Source of the DNA: an uncultured Chryseobacterium sp. | Lineage (GTDB): Bacteria > Bacteroidota > Bacteroidia > Flavobacteriales > Weeksellaceae | Assembly: GCA_913775525.1 (NCBI GenBank) | Contig: CAJYLH010000037.1 | Span: 62,001 to 126,000, forward strand | Reading direction: 5' to 3' | DNA length: 64,000 nucleotides | Part shown: piece by piece, positions 1 to 7,976 of the stretch | Layout of the letters: the number at the start of each line of letters is the position of its first letter | Numbering within the stretch: the first letter of the stretch is position 1 | The notes under the pieces: model-generated | Database searches by the model: none | Told to the model about the DNA's origin: nothing | What the model saw: the letters and a program-made list of their open reading frames with translations, nothing else | Position numbers and translations under genes: made by a program

Positions 1-802
1 TTTATTCAATACCACTACGTTCACCGTGTACGCTATCGGTGCCAAGGGATGCCGCTCCCTGAAGCCTGCGACTGTTACTGTAGAAGTAATTCCGGAAATG
101 ACTTCGCCGCTGATGGATGTGGAAATGTGCATGGGAGACCGTGTTGTCCTGGATGCAGGAGCAGGAGCTAACTATACCTATCTGTGGAGTACCGGTGCAA
201 CGACCCAGACGATCAATGTAGATCAGTTGGGAGTATATACGGTAGCCGTTAACAACGGATATTGTACAAGAACATTTACTTCACATGTTATGGCCGCTGC
301 ATCACCGTTTATTTCAGGCCTGGATTACGGTAATAATACCCTTACCATTACTGCTGTAGGGCCAATGATCAATAATATGCCGACTACATTGGAATATTCA
401 GCCGACGGAGGGATCTCATGGCAGGCATCCAATGTGTTCACCAACTTACAGAATAATACCAATTACAATCTTCAGGTGAGAACTGTTGGAACCCATTGTG
501 TCGGGGCGCTTGATTTCTTCACATTGCAGATCAGCAATATCATTACTCCGAATCAGGATGGAATCAATGATGTCCTTGACCTGAGCGCTTTAGGAAATTT
601 CAAAAACTTTACCGGATCAGTGTATGACCGTTATGGTTCTGAGATCTTCAGGTTCACCAAACAGAATCCGGTATGGAATGGTACCGTAGGAGGGAAAAGG
701 CTTCCGACTGCCACATACTGGTATAAATTCAACTACGAATATCCGAAATCCAAAGCCCAGATGAACTGGTCAGGATGGATCATGCTTAAGAACAGAGAGT
801 AA
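1..802 (+). CDS. T9SS type B sorting domain surface protein, C-terminal part (5' truncated)
   Basis: The frame is open from base 2, so this is the 3' part of a larger gene that begins before the window. The visible ~267 residues hold Ig/PKD-like beta segments (LWSTGATT, then GVYTVAV, near residues 60-90), then a stretch seen in flavobacterial adhesins (LEYSADGGISWQ), and a C-terminal domain starting ITPNQDGINDVLD and ending WSGWIMLKNRE. That end matches the gliding-motility-associated (CHU_C, type B) sorting domain that directs proteins through the type IX secretion system to the cell surface. The protein at 48177-52376 has the same C-terminal architecture. The substrate or adhesive role cannot be told from this fragment. 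A strong terminator follows. Confidence 0.85.
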   Translation, partial: LFNTTTFTVYAIGAKGCRSLKPATVTVEVIPEMTSPLMDVEMCMGDRVVLDAGAGANYTYLWSTGATTQTINVDQLGVYTVAVNNGYCTRTFTSHVMAAASPFISGLDYGNNTLTITAVGPMINNMPTTLEYSADGGISWQASNVFTNLQNNTNYNLQVRTVGTHCVGALDFFTLQISNIITPNQDGINDVLDLSALGNFKNFTGSVYDRYGSEIFRFTKQNPVWNGTVGGKRLPTATYWYKFNYEYPKSKAQMNWSGWIMLKNRE

Positions 803-830
803 TAAGATACTTTGATAATGCATAAAAAAA

Positions 831-859
831 CCGGGACAGTACATTGTCCCGGTTTTTTT
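831..859. terminator. bidirectional intrinsic terminator
   Basis: Perfect 8-bp arms (831-838 and 845-852, ccgggaca/tgtcccgg) with a 6-nt loop, flanked by A7 on the left and T7 on the right. It can therefore end both the forward T9SS gene and the converging rsmA gene. Confidence 0.9.
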
Positions 860-886
860 ATTTTCTGATCTCGTCAATCGAATCTT

Positions 887-1657
887 TTACACATGTTCTT
901 TCCAAAGCTTTGTGAACATGATGAAATCCTCAACGCTCAGTTCTTCGGCCCTCTGATCCATAAATGGATGAGACTTAAGTGCTTCAGGGATATTCAGCGG
1001 TTTCAACGCATTGGAGAGCTTTTTTCTCCGCTGGTTAAACCCGGTTTTTACAATCTGTTTAAAAAGAACTTCATTTCCTGCAAGGCCTTCCTTTGGATTC
1101 CTGGTTAAACGGATGACCCCGGATTTTACTTTTGGGGGCGGATTAAATACGTTCTCATGGACCGTGAACATATACTTGACATCATAATAAGCCTGGATAA
1201 GAACCGTAAGGATACCATAGTCTTTTGTTCTAGGGACACCAGCGGTCCTTTCCGCTACCTCTTTCTGGAACATGCCCACCATTTCAGGGATCAGGGTATA
1301 ATGATCCACAATCTGAAACAGGATCTGTGAGGAAATATTGTAGGGGAAATTACCGATGATGGCCATCTGCTCACCATTATTAAAGCTGAAATCCTGTTTC
1401 AGGAAATCCCCTACAAAAGTGCTATCACTTACCTGGGCAAAATTGTTTTTCAGATACTCAATAGATTCGGTATCTATTTCTGCAAGGTAGATTTGCTGTT
1501 CTTTTTCAAGCAGGTATTTGGTGAGGACGCCCATTCCCGGTCCCACTTCCATGACGGTTTTGTAGCCATCAAAGCTCAGGCCTTCTACAATTTTTCTTGC
1601 GATATTTTCATCCGTCAGGAAATGCTGTCCGAGATGTTTTTTTGCTTTTACACTCAA
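887..1657 (-). CDS. rsmA: 16S rRNA (adenine(1518)-N6/adenine(1519)-N6)-dimethyltransferase RsmA
   Basis: 256 residues, normal length for RsmA/KsgA. It dimethylates two adjacent adenines in the 3' terminal hairpin of 16S rRNA using SAM, late in 30S assembly. Visible motifs: N-terminal KKHLGQHFLTD (residues 6-16), the SAM-binding glycine loop GPGMG (39-43) and the catalytic NFPY (103-106), a mild variant of the more usual NLPY. The C-terminal RRKKLSNALKPL segment is also typical. It is divergent from ftsX across a 91-bp gap and converges on the upstream surface-protein gene. The family assignment is secure. Confidence 0.97.
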   Translation of the reverse strand: MSVKAKKHLGQHFLTDENIARKIVEGLSFDGYKTVMEVGPGMGVLTKYLLEKEQQIYLAEIDTESIEYLKNNFAQVSDSTFVGDFLKQDFSFNNGEQMAIIGNFPYNISSQILFQIVDHYTLIPEMVGMFQKEVAERTAGVPRTKDYGILTVLIQAYYDVKYMFTVHENVFNPPPKVKSGVIRLTRNPKEGLAGNEVLFKQIVKTGFNQRRKKLSNALKPLNIPEALKSHPFMDQRAEELSVEDFIMFTKLWKEHV

Positions 1658-1748
1658 TACTTTTATGATTTTATTAACAATGATTTTTCCTTCTCCGGCC
1701 CCAAATTTCGGAAGTTTTTTTCTATTTTAGCCAAAAATTTTAATATTA

Positions 1749-2648
1749 ATGGCTAAATCTGTAGAAGAGTTTAACAAGAAAAGGCTTAGGTCCAGCAATA
1801 TTACGGTAGTGATCAGTATTGCCTTGGTATTATTTTTATTGGGATTGATGGGGCTTATTCTGATTAATGCTCAGAAATATTCCGATTATATCAAAGAACA
1901 GCTGGTGGTTAATGCTTATTTTGATGAAAATTTTGATGCTAAGGACTCTGTAAAGATTGCTAAGATGGAGGAGGAAACGTTTAAGGAAATCCAGACCTTA
2001 GCTCCCGTTAAAAAAGCGACTTATATTTCCAGGGAAATGGCTGCCAAAGAAGCTAAAGCCAGTATGGGAATAGACAGCGATGCCCTTTTTGAAGAAAATA
2101 TTTTCCCGTCTTCTGTAGAGATTGCCCTTAAACCGGAGTACGTTGATCCGGCTAAAATCGATGAAGCCATTAAAGTCATCAAATCCGTTCCCGGAATTGT
2201 AGATGTGAAAAATGACAGCACGCTGATGGTGGATGTTTACAATAATCTCAGCAGGATCCTCAAATGGATTTTCGGTTTTTCCATGCTGTTCCTGATTCTT
2301 GCCGTAGTACTGATTAACAACTCCATCCGTTTAAAAATATTCTCCAAAAGATTTATCATTAAAACCATGCAGCTGGTAGGGGCGAAAAGGAGGTTTATCC
2401 TTAAGCCGTTTATCATTGAAGCGGTTATTCTAGGAGTCATTGGTTCTGTAATCGGTCTGATGGCCCTTTGCGGTGTATGGTATTATTTTACAAGCCAGAT
2501 CGGTTCAGCATTCGTACAGGACAACAACCAGTATTTCTGGCTGGCATTGCTGGTATTGGGAATCGGGATTTTTATTACCGTCCTGAGCACCGTAGTGGCA
2601 ACATGGAGATTCCTGAGAACAAGCGTTGACGATTTATATTACTCTTAA
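1749..2648 (+). CDS. ftsX: cell division protein FtsX (permease-like)
   Basis: 299 residues. FtsX is the membrane partner of the ATPase FtsE and couples division to peptidoglycan hydrolase activation. The topology fits: one TM segment near residues 17-38, an extracytoplasmic domain to about 165, then three TM segments in the C-terminal half (about 167-190, 215-240, 262-285), with the FtsX/MacB core phrase IIKTMQLVGAKRRFILKPF between TM2 and TM3. ftsE is not in the window. The next gene starts 2 bp after the stop, so the pair is almost certainly co-transcribed. Confidence 0.95.
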   Translation: MAKSVEEFNKKRLRSSNITVVISIALVLFLLGLMGLILINAQKYSDYIKEQLVVNAYFDENFDAKDSVKIAKMEEETFKEIQTLAPVKKATYISREMAAKEAKASMGIDSDALFEENIFPSSVEIALKPEYVDPAKIDEAIKVIKSVPGIVDVKNDSTLMVDVYNNLSRILKWIFGFSMLFLILAVVLINNSIRLKIFSKRFIIKTMQLVGAKRRFILKPFIIEAVILGVIGSVIGLMALCGVWYYFTSQIGSAFVQDNNQYFWLALLVLGIGIFITVLSTVVATWRFLRTSVDDLYYS

Positions 2649-2650
2649 CA

Positions 2651-2947
2651 ATGAGCAAAAAAACAAATAAGTTTTCCGCTGCCTCTTATGGCAAAGAAAC
2701 TGAAACCCCGAAGGAAAGTCCGTTTTACTTCGGACCCCAAAACTTTAAATGGATGCTGATAGGCCTTGCCTTTATTGTCGTTGGTTTCCTTCTGATGATG
2801 GGTGCTGATGCCAATACGGTAGACGGAAAATATGATCCGAATTCATGGAATGACGGAATTTTTTCGATCCGGAGAATACGGATCGCGCCGCTATTTGTAG
2901 TGATAGGCTTTGTTATTGAAGGCTATGCTATTCTGAAGAGAAAATAG
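2651..2947 (+). CDS. DUF3098 small membrane protein
   Basis: 98 residues with a polar N-terminus of about 25 residues and two predicted TM helices (about 33-52 and 77-94) separated by a short extracytoplasmic loop containing DGKYDPNSWNDGIFSIRRI. The pattern FxFGPxNFKWMLIGLA followed by a second helix matches the DUF3098 family, which in Flavobacteriia usually sits between ftsX and uppP as it does here. Function is unknown. The position suggests an envelope or division role, which is inference from context only. Confidence 0.85.
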   Translation: MSKKTNKFSAASYGKETETPKESPFYFGPQNFKWMLIGLAFIVVGFLLMMGADANTVDGKYDPNSWNDGIFSIRRIRIAPLFVVIGFVIEGYAILKRK

Positions 2948-2966
2948 AAATAAACTTTTATTTTGA

Positions 2967-3034
2967 GATTGAGAAATTGAGAAATTCAGAATACCTTGTC
3001 TGAATTTCTGAGTTTCTTAATCTTTTAATTTTTT
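2967..3034 (+). terminator. long imperfect hairpin followed by a T-rich tract
   Basis: Two 24-nt arms, 2967-2990 and 2999-3022, pair at 21 of 24 positions around an 8-nt loop (11 bp next to the loop are perfect), followed by ttttaatttttt at 3023-3034. The form fits a terminator or attenuator between DUF3098 and uppP. Only about 10 nt separate its end from the uppP start codon, leaving no room for a usual promoter after it. Confidence 0.6.
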
Positions 3035-3043
3035 ACATACATT

Positions 3044-3862
3044 ATGGATATAATTAATGCAATAATCATTGCCATTATTGAGGGACTTACAGAATATCTT
3101 CCGATTTCATCTACAGCCCATATGGGTTTTACAGCCAGCCTGATGGGACTTCCGGAAGATGAATTTTTAAAAATGTTTCAGGTATCCATTCAGTTCGGGG
3201 CTATTTTATCGGTGGTAGTAGCTTATTGGAAAAAGTTCTTTGATTTCAGCAACCTCAGGTTTTATATTAAGCTGGGTTTTGCTGTCATTCCGGCTCTGGT
3301 ATTAGGGTATCTGTTTGATGATAAGATAGAAGCTGTTCTTGGCAACCAGATAGCTATATCATCTGTGCTGGTCTTAGGCGGGGTTGTCCTGCTTTTTGCC
3401 GACCGGTGGTTCAAGAATCCGAAAATTACAAACGAAAAAGATATCAGCATTAAAACTGCAGTTACGATAGGATTCTGGCAATGCCTGGCCATGATGCCCG
3501 GCACCAGCAGAAGCGCCGCTTCCATTATCGGAGGAATGACGCAGGTACTGACAAGGAAAGCCGCCGCAGAATTTTCTTTCTTCCTGGCGGTTCCTACCAT
3601 GCTGGCGGTGACTGTGTATTCCGTTTTTGTGAAAACGTGGGGAAAAGAAACGGCTACCCCGCAAAAAGGGTATGAAATGATCATGGCTTCACAGGACCAC
3701 ATGATCATCTTTATCATAGGAAATGTAGTGGCGTTCATTGTAGCCCTCATTGCTATCAAAGCATTTATCGGCGTACTGAATAAATATGGCTTCAAGCCGT
3801 GGGGATGGTACCGTATTTTCGTTGGTGTTGCATTGCTGATCTATTTTTATTGGTTTAAATAA
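3044..3862 (+). CDS. uppP: undecaprenyl-diphosphatase UppP (BacA)
   Basis: 272 residues, polytopic membrane protein. It dephosphorylates undecaprenyl pyrophosphate so that the lipid carrier for peptidoglycan and other surface polymers is recycled; overproduction gives bacitracin tolerance in other bacteria. Both signature motifs are present: EGLTEYLPISSTAH (residues 13-26) and MPGTSRSAAS (151-160). About seven or eight hydrophobic segments are visible. It lies in the ftsX - DUF3098 - uppP - truB cluster, a common flavobacterial order. The hairpin just upstream may modulate read-through into it. Confidence 0.97.
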   Translation: MDIINAIIIAIIEGLTEYLPISSTAHMGFTASLMGLPEDEFLKMFQVSIQFGAILSVVVAYWKKFFDFSNLRFYIKLGFAVIPALVLGYLFDDKIEAVLGNQIAISSVLVLGGVVLLFADRWFKNPKITNEKDISIKTAVTIGFWQCLAMMPGTSRSAASIIGGMTQVLTRKAAAEFSFFLAVPTMLAVTVYSVFVKTWGKETATPQKGYEMIMASQDHMIIFIIGNVVAFIVALIAIKAFIGVLNKYGFKPWGWYRIFVGVALLIYFYWFK

Positions 3863-3967
3863 TACGGTTAAAAAATAATCAGATAAATGCTCATATTCAT
3901 TTAGCTGAATGATTTTTCTGAATCGCATTGAGATGATCAACATCGCTAATAAATACATATCAACATA

Positions 3968-4510
3968 ATGAAACTGCATATTTTCGGAGCATCAGGAAGC
4001 GGAGTCACGACATTGGGGCGTGCTTTATCAGCAGAGACCGGATTACCCTATTTTGACAGTGATGGATATTTCTGGATCAAAACAGAAACACCTTTTACCG
4101 AAAAGCGAAATCCTGAGGAGAGAAACCGCATGATCATTGAAGACCTTCATAAAGCGGGAAACTGGATATTGGGCGGATCTACTTTTACATGGGGAAATAA
4201 TCTCTTCCCGGATTTTGACCTGGTAGTTTTTTTATATGTACCAGCCGGGATAAGGATGGAAAGACTGAAGAAAAGAGAATGGGAGAGGTACGGAGATGTC
4301 ATCTTCAAAGATGAAGAAAGATCAAGGCTGCATCAGGAGTTTATCATCTGGGCAGAAGGCTACGATTACAAGACTGAATTGCATAACAGAACCCTCAAGG
4401 CGCATGAAGCATGGCTGGAACAATTGAAATGCCCTGTCTTAAAAATAATGGGCACTCAATCGGTAGAGGAAACAGTACAGCTGGTTTTAGAAAAGATGTC
4501 AGTATTATAG
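3968..4510 (+). CDS. P-loop NTPase / small-molecule kinase-like (AAA family ATPase)
   Basis: 180 residues. The N-terminus MKLHIFGASGSGVTT carries a Walker A loop (GASGSGVT, residues 7-14) like those of adenylate or shikimate kinase-type enzymes. DLVVFLYVPAGIRMERLKKRE near residue 85 matches the helical R-x(6)-R lid region of NMP-kinase-like folds. Such proteins are usually annotated as adenylate kinase-like or AAA family ATPase; the substrate is not predictable. It sits 105 bp after uppP and 70 bp before truB on the same strand. Confidence 0.7.
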   Translation: MKLHIFGASGSGVTTLGRALSAETGLPYFDSDGYFWIKTETPFTEKRNPEERNRMIIEDLHKAGNWILGGSTFTWGNNLFPDFDLVVFLYVPAGIRMERLKKREWERYGDVIFKDEERSRLHQEFIIWAEGYDYKTELHNRTLKAHEAWLEQLKCPVLKIMGTQSVEETVQLVLEKMSVL

Positions 4511-4580
4511 GAGGCTTTGTTCTATACAGTCTGATCACAAAGAAATTAAATTTAATCCGAAAAGTATCATAGACGATAAG

Positions 4581-5315
4581 ATGACCGCAGAAGATTTACA
4601 GTCAGGACATATATTTTTATTGGACAAGCCGTTGGACTGGACATCTTTCCAGGCAGTCAATAAACTGAAATACAAACTTAAAAGGGAATTTAACCTACCG
4701 AAAAAATTTAAGATCGGTCATGCCGGCACACTGGATCCCAGAGCCACCGGGCTTTTGATTGTCTGCTGCGGGAAATTCACTAAGAATATCCCTGAAATAC
4801 AGGATGCACCGAAGGAATACTGGACCGAGATTAAAATAGGGGTTCAGACCGAGTCATATGATACTGAGAAGCCTGAAATCCTACATGAGGATATTTCTGA
4901 TATTTCCGAAGAGCAGATTAGGACTGCACTGGAAAAATTTGTAGGAGAGATCCAGCAGAAGCCGCCAGTCTTTTCAGCCATAAAAATTGACGGGAAGAGA
5001 GCTTATAATCTGGCCAGGGCCGGTGAAGAAGTGGAAATGAAATCACGGGCAACGACCATTTTATACATCAATGAAATTAAAATTGAACTTCCGTTCGTCC
5101 GTTTTACGGTAGGATGCTCGAAAGGGACTTACATCCGCAGCCTTGCCCATGATATCGGGCAGGAATTAGGAGTAGGCGCCTATCTGACCCAGCTGAGAAG
5201 GACCAAGATAGGAGATTATTCCGTAGAACAGGCAAACAGCCGTTTCCTGGAGAATGATTTTAGATTTAACGATACCGAATATATAAGCGATGCAGGAAAA
5301 AACGCGGATCAATAA
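4581..5315 (+). CDS. truB: tRNA pseudouridine(55) synthase TruB
   Basis: 244 residues. TruB converts U55 in the T-loop of nearly all tRNAs to pseudouridine. Visible motifs: LLDKPLDWTSFQAVNKLK at the N-terminus, GHAGTLDPRATGLL with the catalytic Asp52, KPPVFSAIKIDGKRAYNLAR, and CSKGTYIRSLAHDIG near residue 175. It is shorter than E. coli TruB because the C-terminal PUA domain is absent, as in many Bacteroidota. Its last 26 bases overlap the start of the next pseudouridine synthase gene, so the two are probably translated from one message. Confidence 0.97.
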   Translation: MTAEDLQSGHIFLLDKPLDWTSFQAVNKLKYKLKREFNLPKKFKIGHAGTLDPRATGLLIVCCGKFTKNIPEIQDAPKEYWTEIKIGVQTESYDTEKPEILHEDISDISEEQIRTALEKFVGEIQQKPPVFSAIKIDGKRAYNLARAGEEVEMKSRATTILYINEIKIELPFVRFTVGCSKGTYIRSLAHDIGQELGVGAYLTQLRRTKIGDYSVEQANSRFLENDFRFNDTEYISDAGKNADQ

Positions 5316-6015
5316 GTATTTATCGGAAATTGGCTACTGTTCAAGACGGGCCGCAGATAAACTTCTGGAAGAAGGAAGGATTAAGGTAAACGGAAAAGTG
5401 CCCGAGCTGGGAACGAAAATTTCAGATGAAGATGTTGTAGAAGTTGACGGAAAGCCTGTACGCGAGTCTCAGGAGAAACCGGTATACATTGCATTCAACA
5501 AACCCGTAGGCATTGTCTGTACCACAGATACCAGGCGCGAACAGAATAATATCATAGACTATATCAGCCATCCCCAGAGGATTTTTCCGATCGGAAGGCT
5601 GGATAAGCCGAGCGAAGGACTGATCCTGCTGACGAGTGACGGCGATATTGTCAACAAAATACTAAGGGCGCGAAACAATCACGAAAAAGAATATATTGTA
5701 CGGGTAGATAAGCCTATTACACCGAGGTTCCTGGATAAAATGCGCAACGGAGTTCCTATCCTGGATACGGTGACCAAAAAATGTGAAGTAGAGAAGATTG
5801 ATGAAATGAATTTCAGGATTGTACTTACCCAAGGGCTCAACCGGCAGATCCGCAGGATGTGTGAATATCTTGGCTATGAAGTGAAGAAACTGAAACGCAT
5901 CCGCATTATGAATATCATGTTAGACCTTCCGGTAGGTAAATGGAGGGACCTTACGGAACATGAGTTTTCAGCTCTGAATGCCCTTCTTGAAGATTCAAGC
6001 AAGACAGCAGACTAA
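5290..6015 (+). CDS. S4-domain pseudouridine synthase, RluF-like
   Basis: 241 residues. An S4 RNA-binding domain (about residues 4-60, TRINKYLSEIGYCSRRAADKL) is followed by an RsuA/RluB/E/F-type catalytic domain with the GRLDKPSEGLILLTSDGD motif; Asp105 is the predicted nucleophile. The start and the TQGLNRQIRRMCEYLGYEV segment resemble E. coli RluF, which modifies U2604 of 23S rRNA, but the exact target is inferred from similarity to memory only. It overlaps truB by 26 bp and converges on the HhH gene with a 45-bp gap and no clear terminator between them. Confidence 0.88.
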   Translation: MQEKTRINKYLSEIGYCSRRAADKLLEEGRIKVNGKVPELGTKISDEDVVEVDGKPVRESQEKPVYIAFNKPVGIVCTTDTRREQNNIIDYISHPQRIFPIGRLDKPSEGLILLTSDGDIVNKILRARNNHEKEYIVRVDKPITPRFLDKMRNGVPILDTVTKKCEVEKIDEMNFRIVLTQGLNRQIRRMCEYLGYEVKKLKRIRIMNIMLDLPVGKWRDLTEHEFSALNALLEDSSKTAD

Positions 6016-6060
6016 CTTTGATAGAGCTACAGATTATGGATGATACGATATCTTTACGGC

Positions 6061-7347
6061 TTATTTAAGATACCACTTCATCCTTTCTTCATATTCCGGC
6101 TTGAGTTTAAGAAATTTCCAGATTTTCTTGTCATTAGGTTCGCTGATACGGTAGTAAATGATTTTATCTGCGGAATATTTAAAATAGGGATGGTTCTTCA
6201 GCCACTCCTCCGGAGCTTCGGCAAGAGTGTATTTAGGAACATCAGATGTATTCAGTGGGGCAATGTTGATCAGTTTCTGCACCAGTTCCCGGTCAATATT
6301 ATAGGTCTGGAGGATCTGTTGCTTATTCATGAAGCCGCCGAGTTTTTTCCTGAACCCGATGATGGACCCGGCACTTCTTTCATCAAGGCCAAATTCCAGG
6401 AGCTGCCTGAATGTTATGGTATTCAGGTCTGTTTTCGAAAAATCCGTTTTTTCCTGTTGCGGAATTTTGTATACCATTTTATCTTTTGAATCCGCTGTTA
6501 CTGGATTCAGCCTGATGTACGGTTTCAGCTCCTCAAATTTTTCAGGTGACACCACGAAACATTTTTTAAGATCTTCAGTGGTCCTGAACTGGCCTTTCAG
6601 GACCTTATCACGGTAACTGATGATGGCCTGTGCCTGTTTTTCAGAAAATCCCAGACGCTGCCAGTCGTCTGCTGAAGCGGCATTAGGGTCAAAAGAAAAA
6701 TACCGGATTGCTGCTTTCTGATTGTTGAAAGTTTTGGCTGATGCAGGTGTTTTTTCCGGCAGTATAATGTAGGGCGCAAGCTTTTGATAATTTTCGTCAC
6801 TGATGATGAAACATTCCCTGAACTTTTCTTTGCTCAAGAAGCTGCCTCCGAGGTATTGTTTGTATTTCAGGATGGCCGCGGCCTGTTTTTCAGAGAATCC
6901 CATAGTTTGCCACTCCTGGCGGGAAAGATGATCGGGATTAAAAGCTCCCTGTACTGAAAGGATTCTTTTCTCAGCTTTCCTGTAGCTGTTATAGGTGTCT
7001 GCTCCTTTTTCCGGAAGAAGGATGTATTTTTCCAGCCTTGAGAATTGGTCTTCAGAAATGGCAAAACACTTTTTCAGCTGCTGCCGGGATGTAAAATGGC
7101 CGCCCACGACTTTTTTATACTTCAGGATCACGGCTGCCTGCGACGCTGAAAACCCGAGCTTCTGCCACTGCTTTACATCCAGATCGTTAGGATCAAATTC
7201 CGAGAATTTCGCCGGAATCGTATTTTTTGATATAAAGGTGACGCCGGAAAAATCTGCTTTTTCCCTCCCGGTATATTCCTGGAAGATCAGCAGGGCCATC
7301 AGGATAATCCCCAATACGCCCAGTTTTTGGTAATCATTTTTTTTCAT
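6061..7347 (-). CDS. tandem helix-hairpin-helix (ComEA-like) protein
   Basis: 428 residues. A short cytoplasmic N-terminus is followed by one hydrophobic segment (about residues 9-23), suggesting a membrane anchor facing the periplasm. Four copies of a ~60-residue module follow at about 51-111, 136-196, 218-280 and 303-365. Each has the plan D-xN...WQxLGFSxxQAxxILxYKxxLGGxFxSxExLxKCF(x)ISxxxFxxLxPYI, which is the HhH DNA-binding fold of ComEA type. A single ComEA HhH binds incoming DNA during competence; four in tandem suggest multivalent DNA binding outside the inner membrane, an inference. No other com genes are nearby. Confidence 0.8.
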   Translation of the reverse strand: MKKNDYQKLGVLGIILMALLIFQEYTGREKADFSGVTFISKNTIPAKFSEFDPNDLDVKQWQKLGFSASQAAVILKYKKVVGGHFTSRQQLKKCFAISEDQFSRLEKYILLPEKGADTYNSYRKAEKRILSVQGAFNPDHLSRQEWQTMGFSEKQAAAILKYKQYLGGSFLSKEKFRECFIISDENYQKLAPYIILPEKTPASAKTFNNQKAAIRYFSFDPNAASADDWQRLGFSEKQAQAIISYRDKVLKGQFRTTEDLKKCFVVSPEKFEELKPYIRLNPVTADSKDKMVYKIPQQEKTDFSKTDLNTITFRQLLEFGLDERSAGSIIGFRKKLGGFMNKQQILQTYNIDRELVQKLINIAPLNTSDVPKYTLAEAPEEWLKNHPYFKYSADKIIYYRISEPNDKKIWKFLKLKPEYEERMKWYLK

Positions 7348-7490
7348 CCTGATAAACTTAGAACTTTATCGTCAGAATATCAAAAAAACAATCTTAAAAT
7401 TTTGATATACAGGATATTTGGGTAGGATATGCGTGGTTTTTATTGACTGATTACATCAAAAAAAGAGCAAAAGCAAATATTTTAAAGGTG

Positions 7491-7835
7491 CTATTCTGTG
7501 TCCTTTTCTACCAGGGATTCCTTTAGCTTCAGAAGCTCAGCCTTTACAAATTCAAGCCGGTCGATCAGCGTAATGGTTTCGGAAATTCTGCTGTTGGTGG
7601 TCAGTGCTATCTTGGCTCCGTCCAGCGTATATCCTTTTTCCTTCACCAGGTGATAGATGATCTGAAGATTCTTAATATCTTCCGGGGTAAAGTACCGGTT
7701 TCCTTTTTTGTTTTTTTTAGGCTTGATAATCGGAAATTCCTGCTCCCAATAGCGTATAAGGGAAGTGTTTACGTCAAATGCCTTAGCCACTTCACCAATG
7801 GAATAATACAGTTTATCCGGGAGATTTATCTTCAT
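7491..7835 (-). CDS. MerR family transcriptional regulator
   Basis: 114 residues. Residues 8-75 form a MerR-type winged helix-turn-helix (YYSIGEVAKAFDVNTSLIRYWEQEF, then NKKGNRYFTPEDIKNLQII), followed by a short coiled-coil segment (about 85-110) for dimerisation. There is no effector-binding domain and no cysteine set for metal sensing, so the inducer is unknown. This short form is widespread in Flavobacteriia. It has a TATCTTTG -7 element 18 bp upstream on its own strand and is divergent from the AraC gene. Confidence 0.88.
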   Translation of the reverse strand: MKINLPDKLYYSIGEVAKAFDVNTSLIRYWEQEFPIIKPKKNKKGNRYFTPEDIKNLQIIYHLVKEKGYTLDGAKIALTTNSRISETITLIDRLEFVKAELLKLKESLVEKDTE

Positions 7836-7852
7836 TGTAGGATCGTAATGTT

Positions 7853-7860
7853 CAAAGATA
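7853..7860 (-). promoter_or_regulatory. -7 promoter element of the MerR gene
   Basis: On the minus strand this reads TATCTTTG, an exact match to the Bacteroidota TAnnTTTG -7 consensus, ending 18 bp before the MerR start codon. No clear TTG sits at the expected -33 distance. Confidence 0.55.
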
Positions 7861-7976
7861 AATATTTTTTGATTTTCATAAAGAATATATAGAGTGAAAT
7901 GTTAGTCTTTTGCGGGCTCCCGGGAAAAAGTCAGTGATGTTATTGAAACAATTGCTTTTGTTTTTGTTATTTTTGA

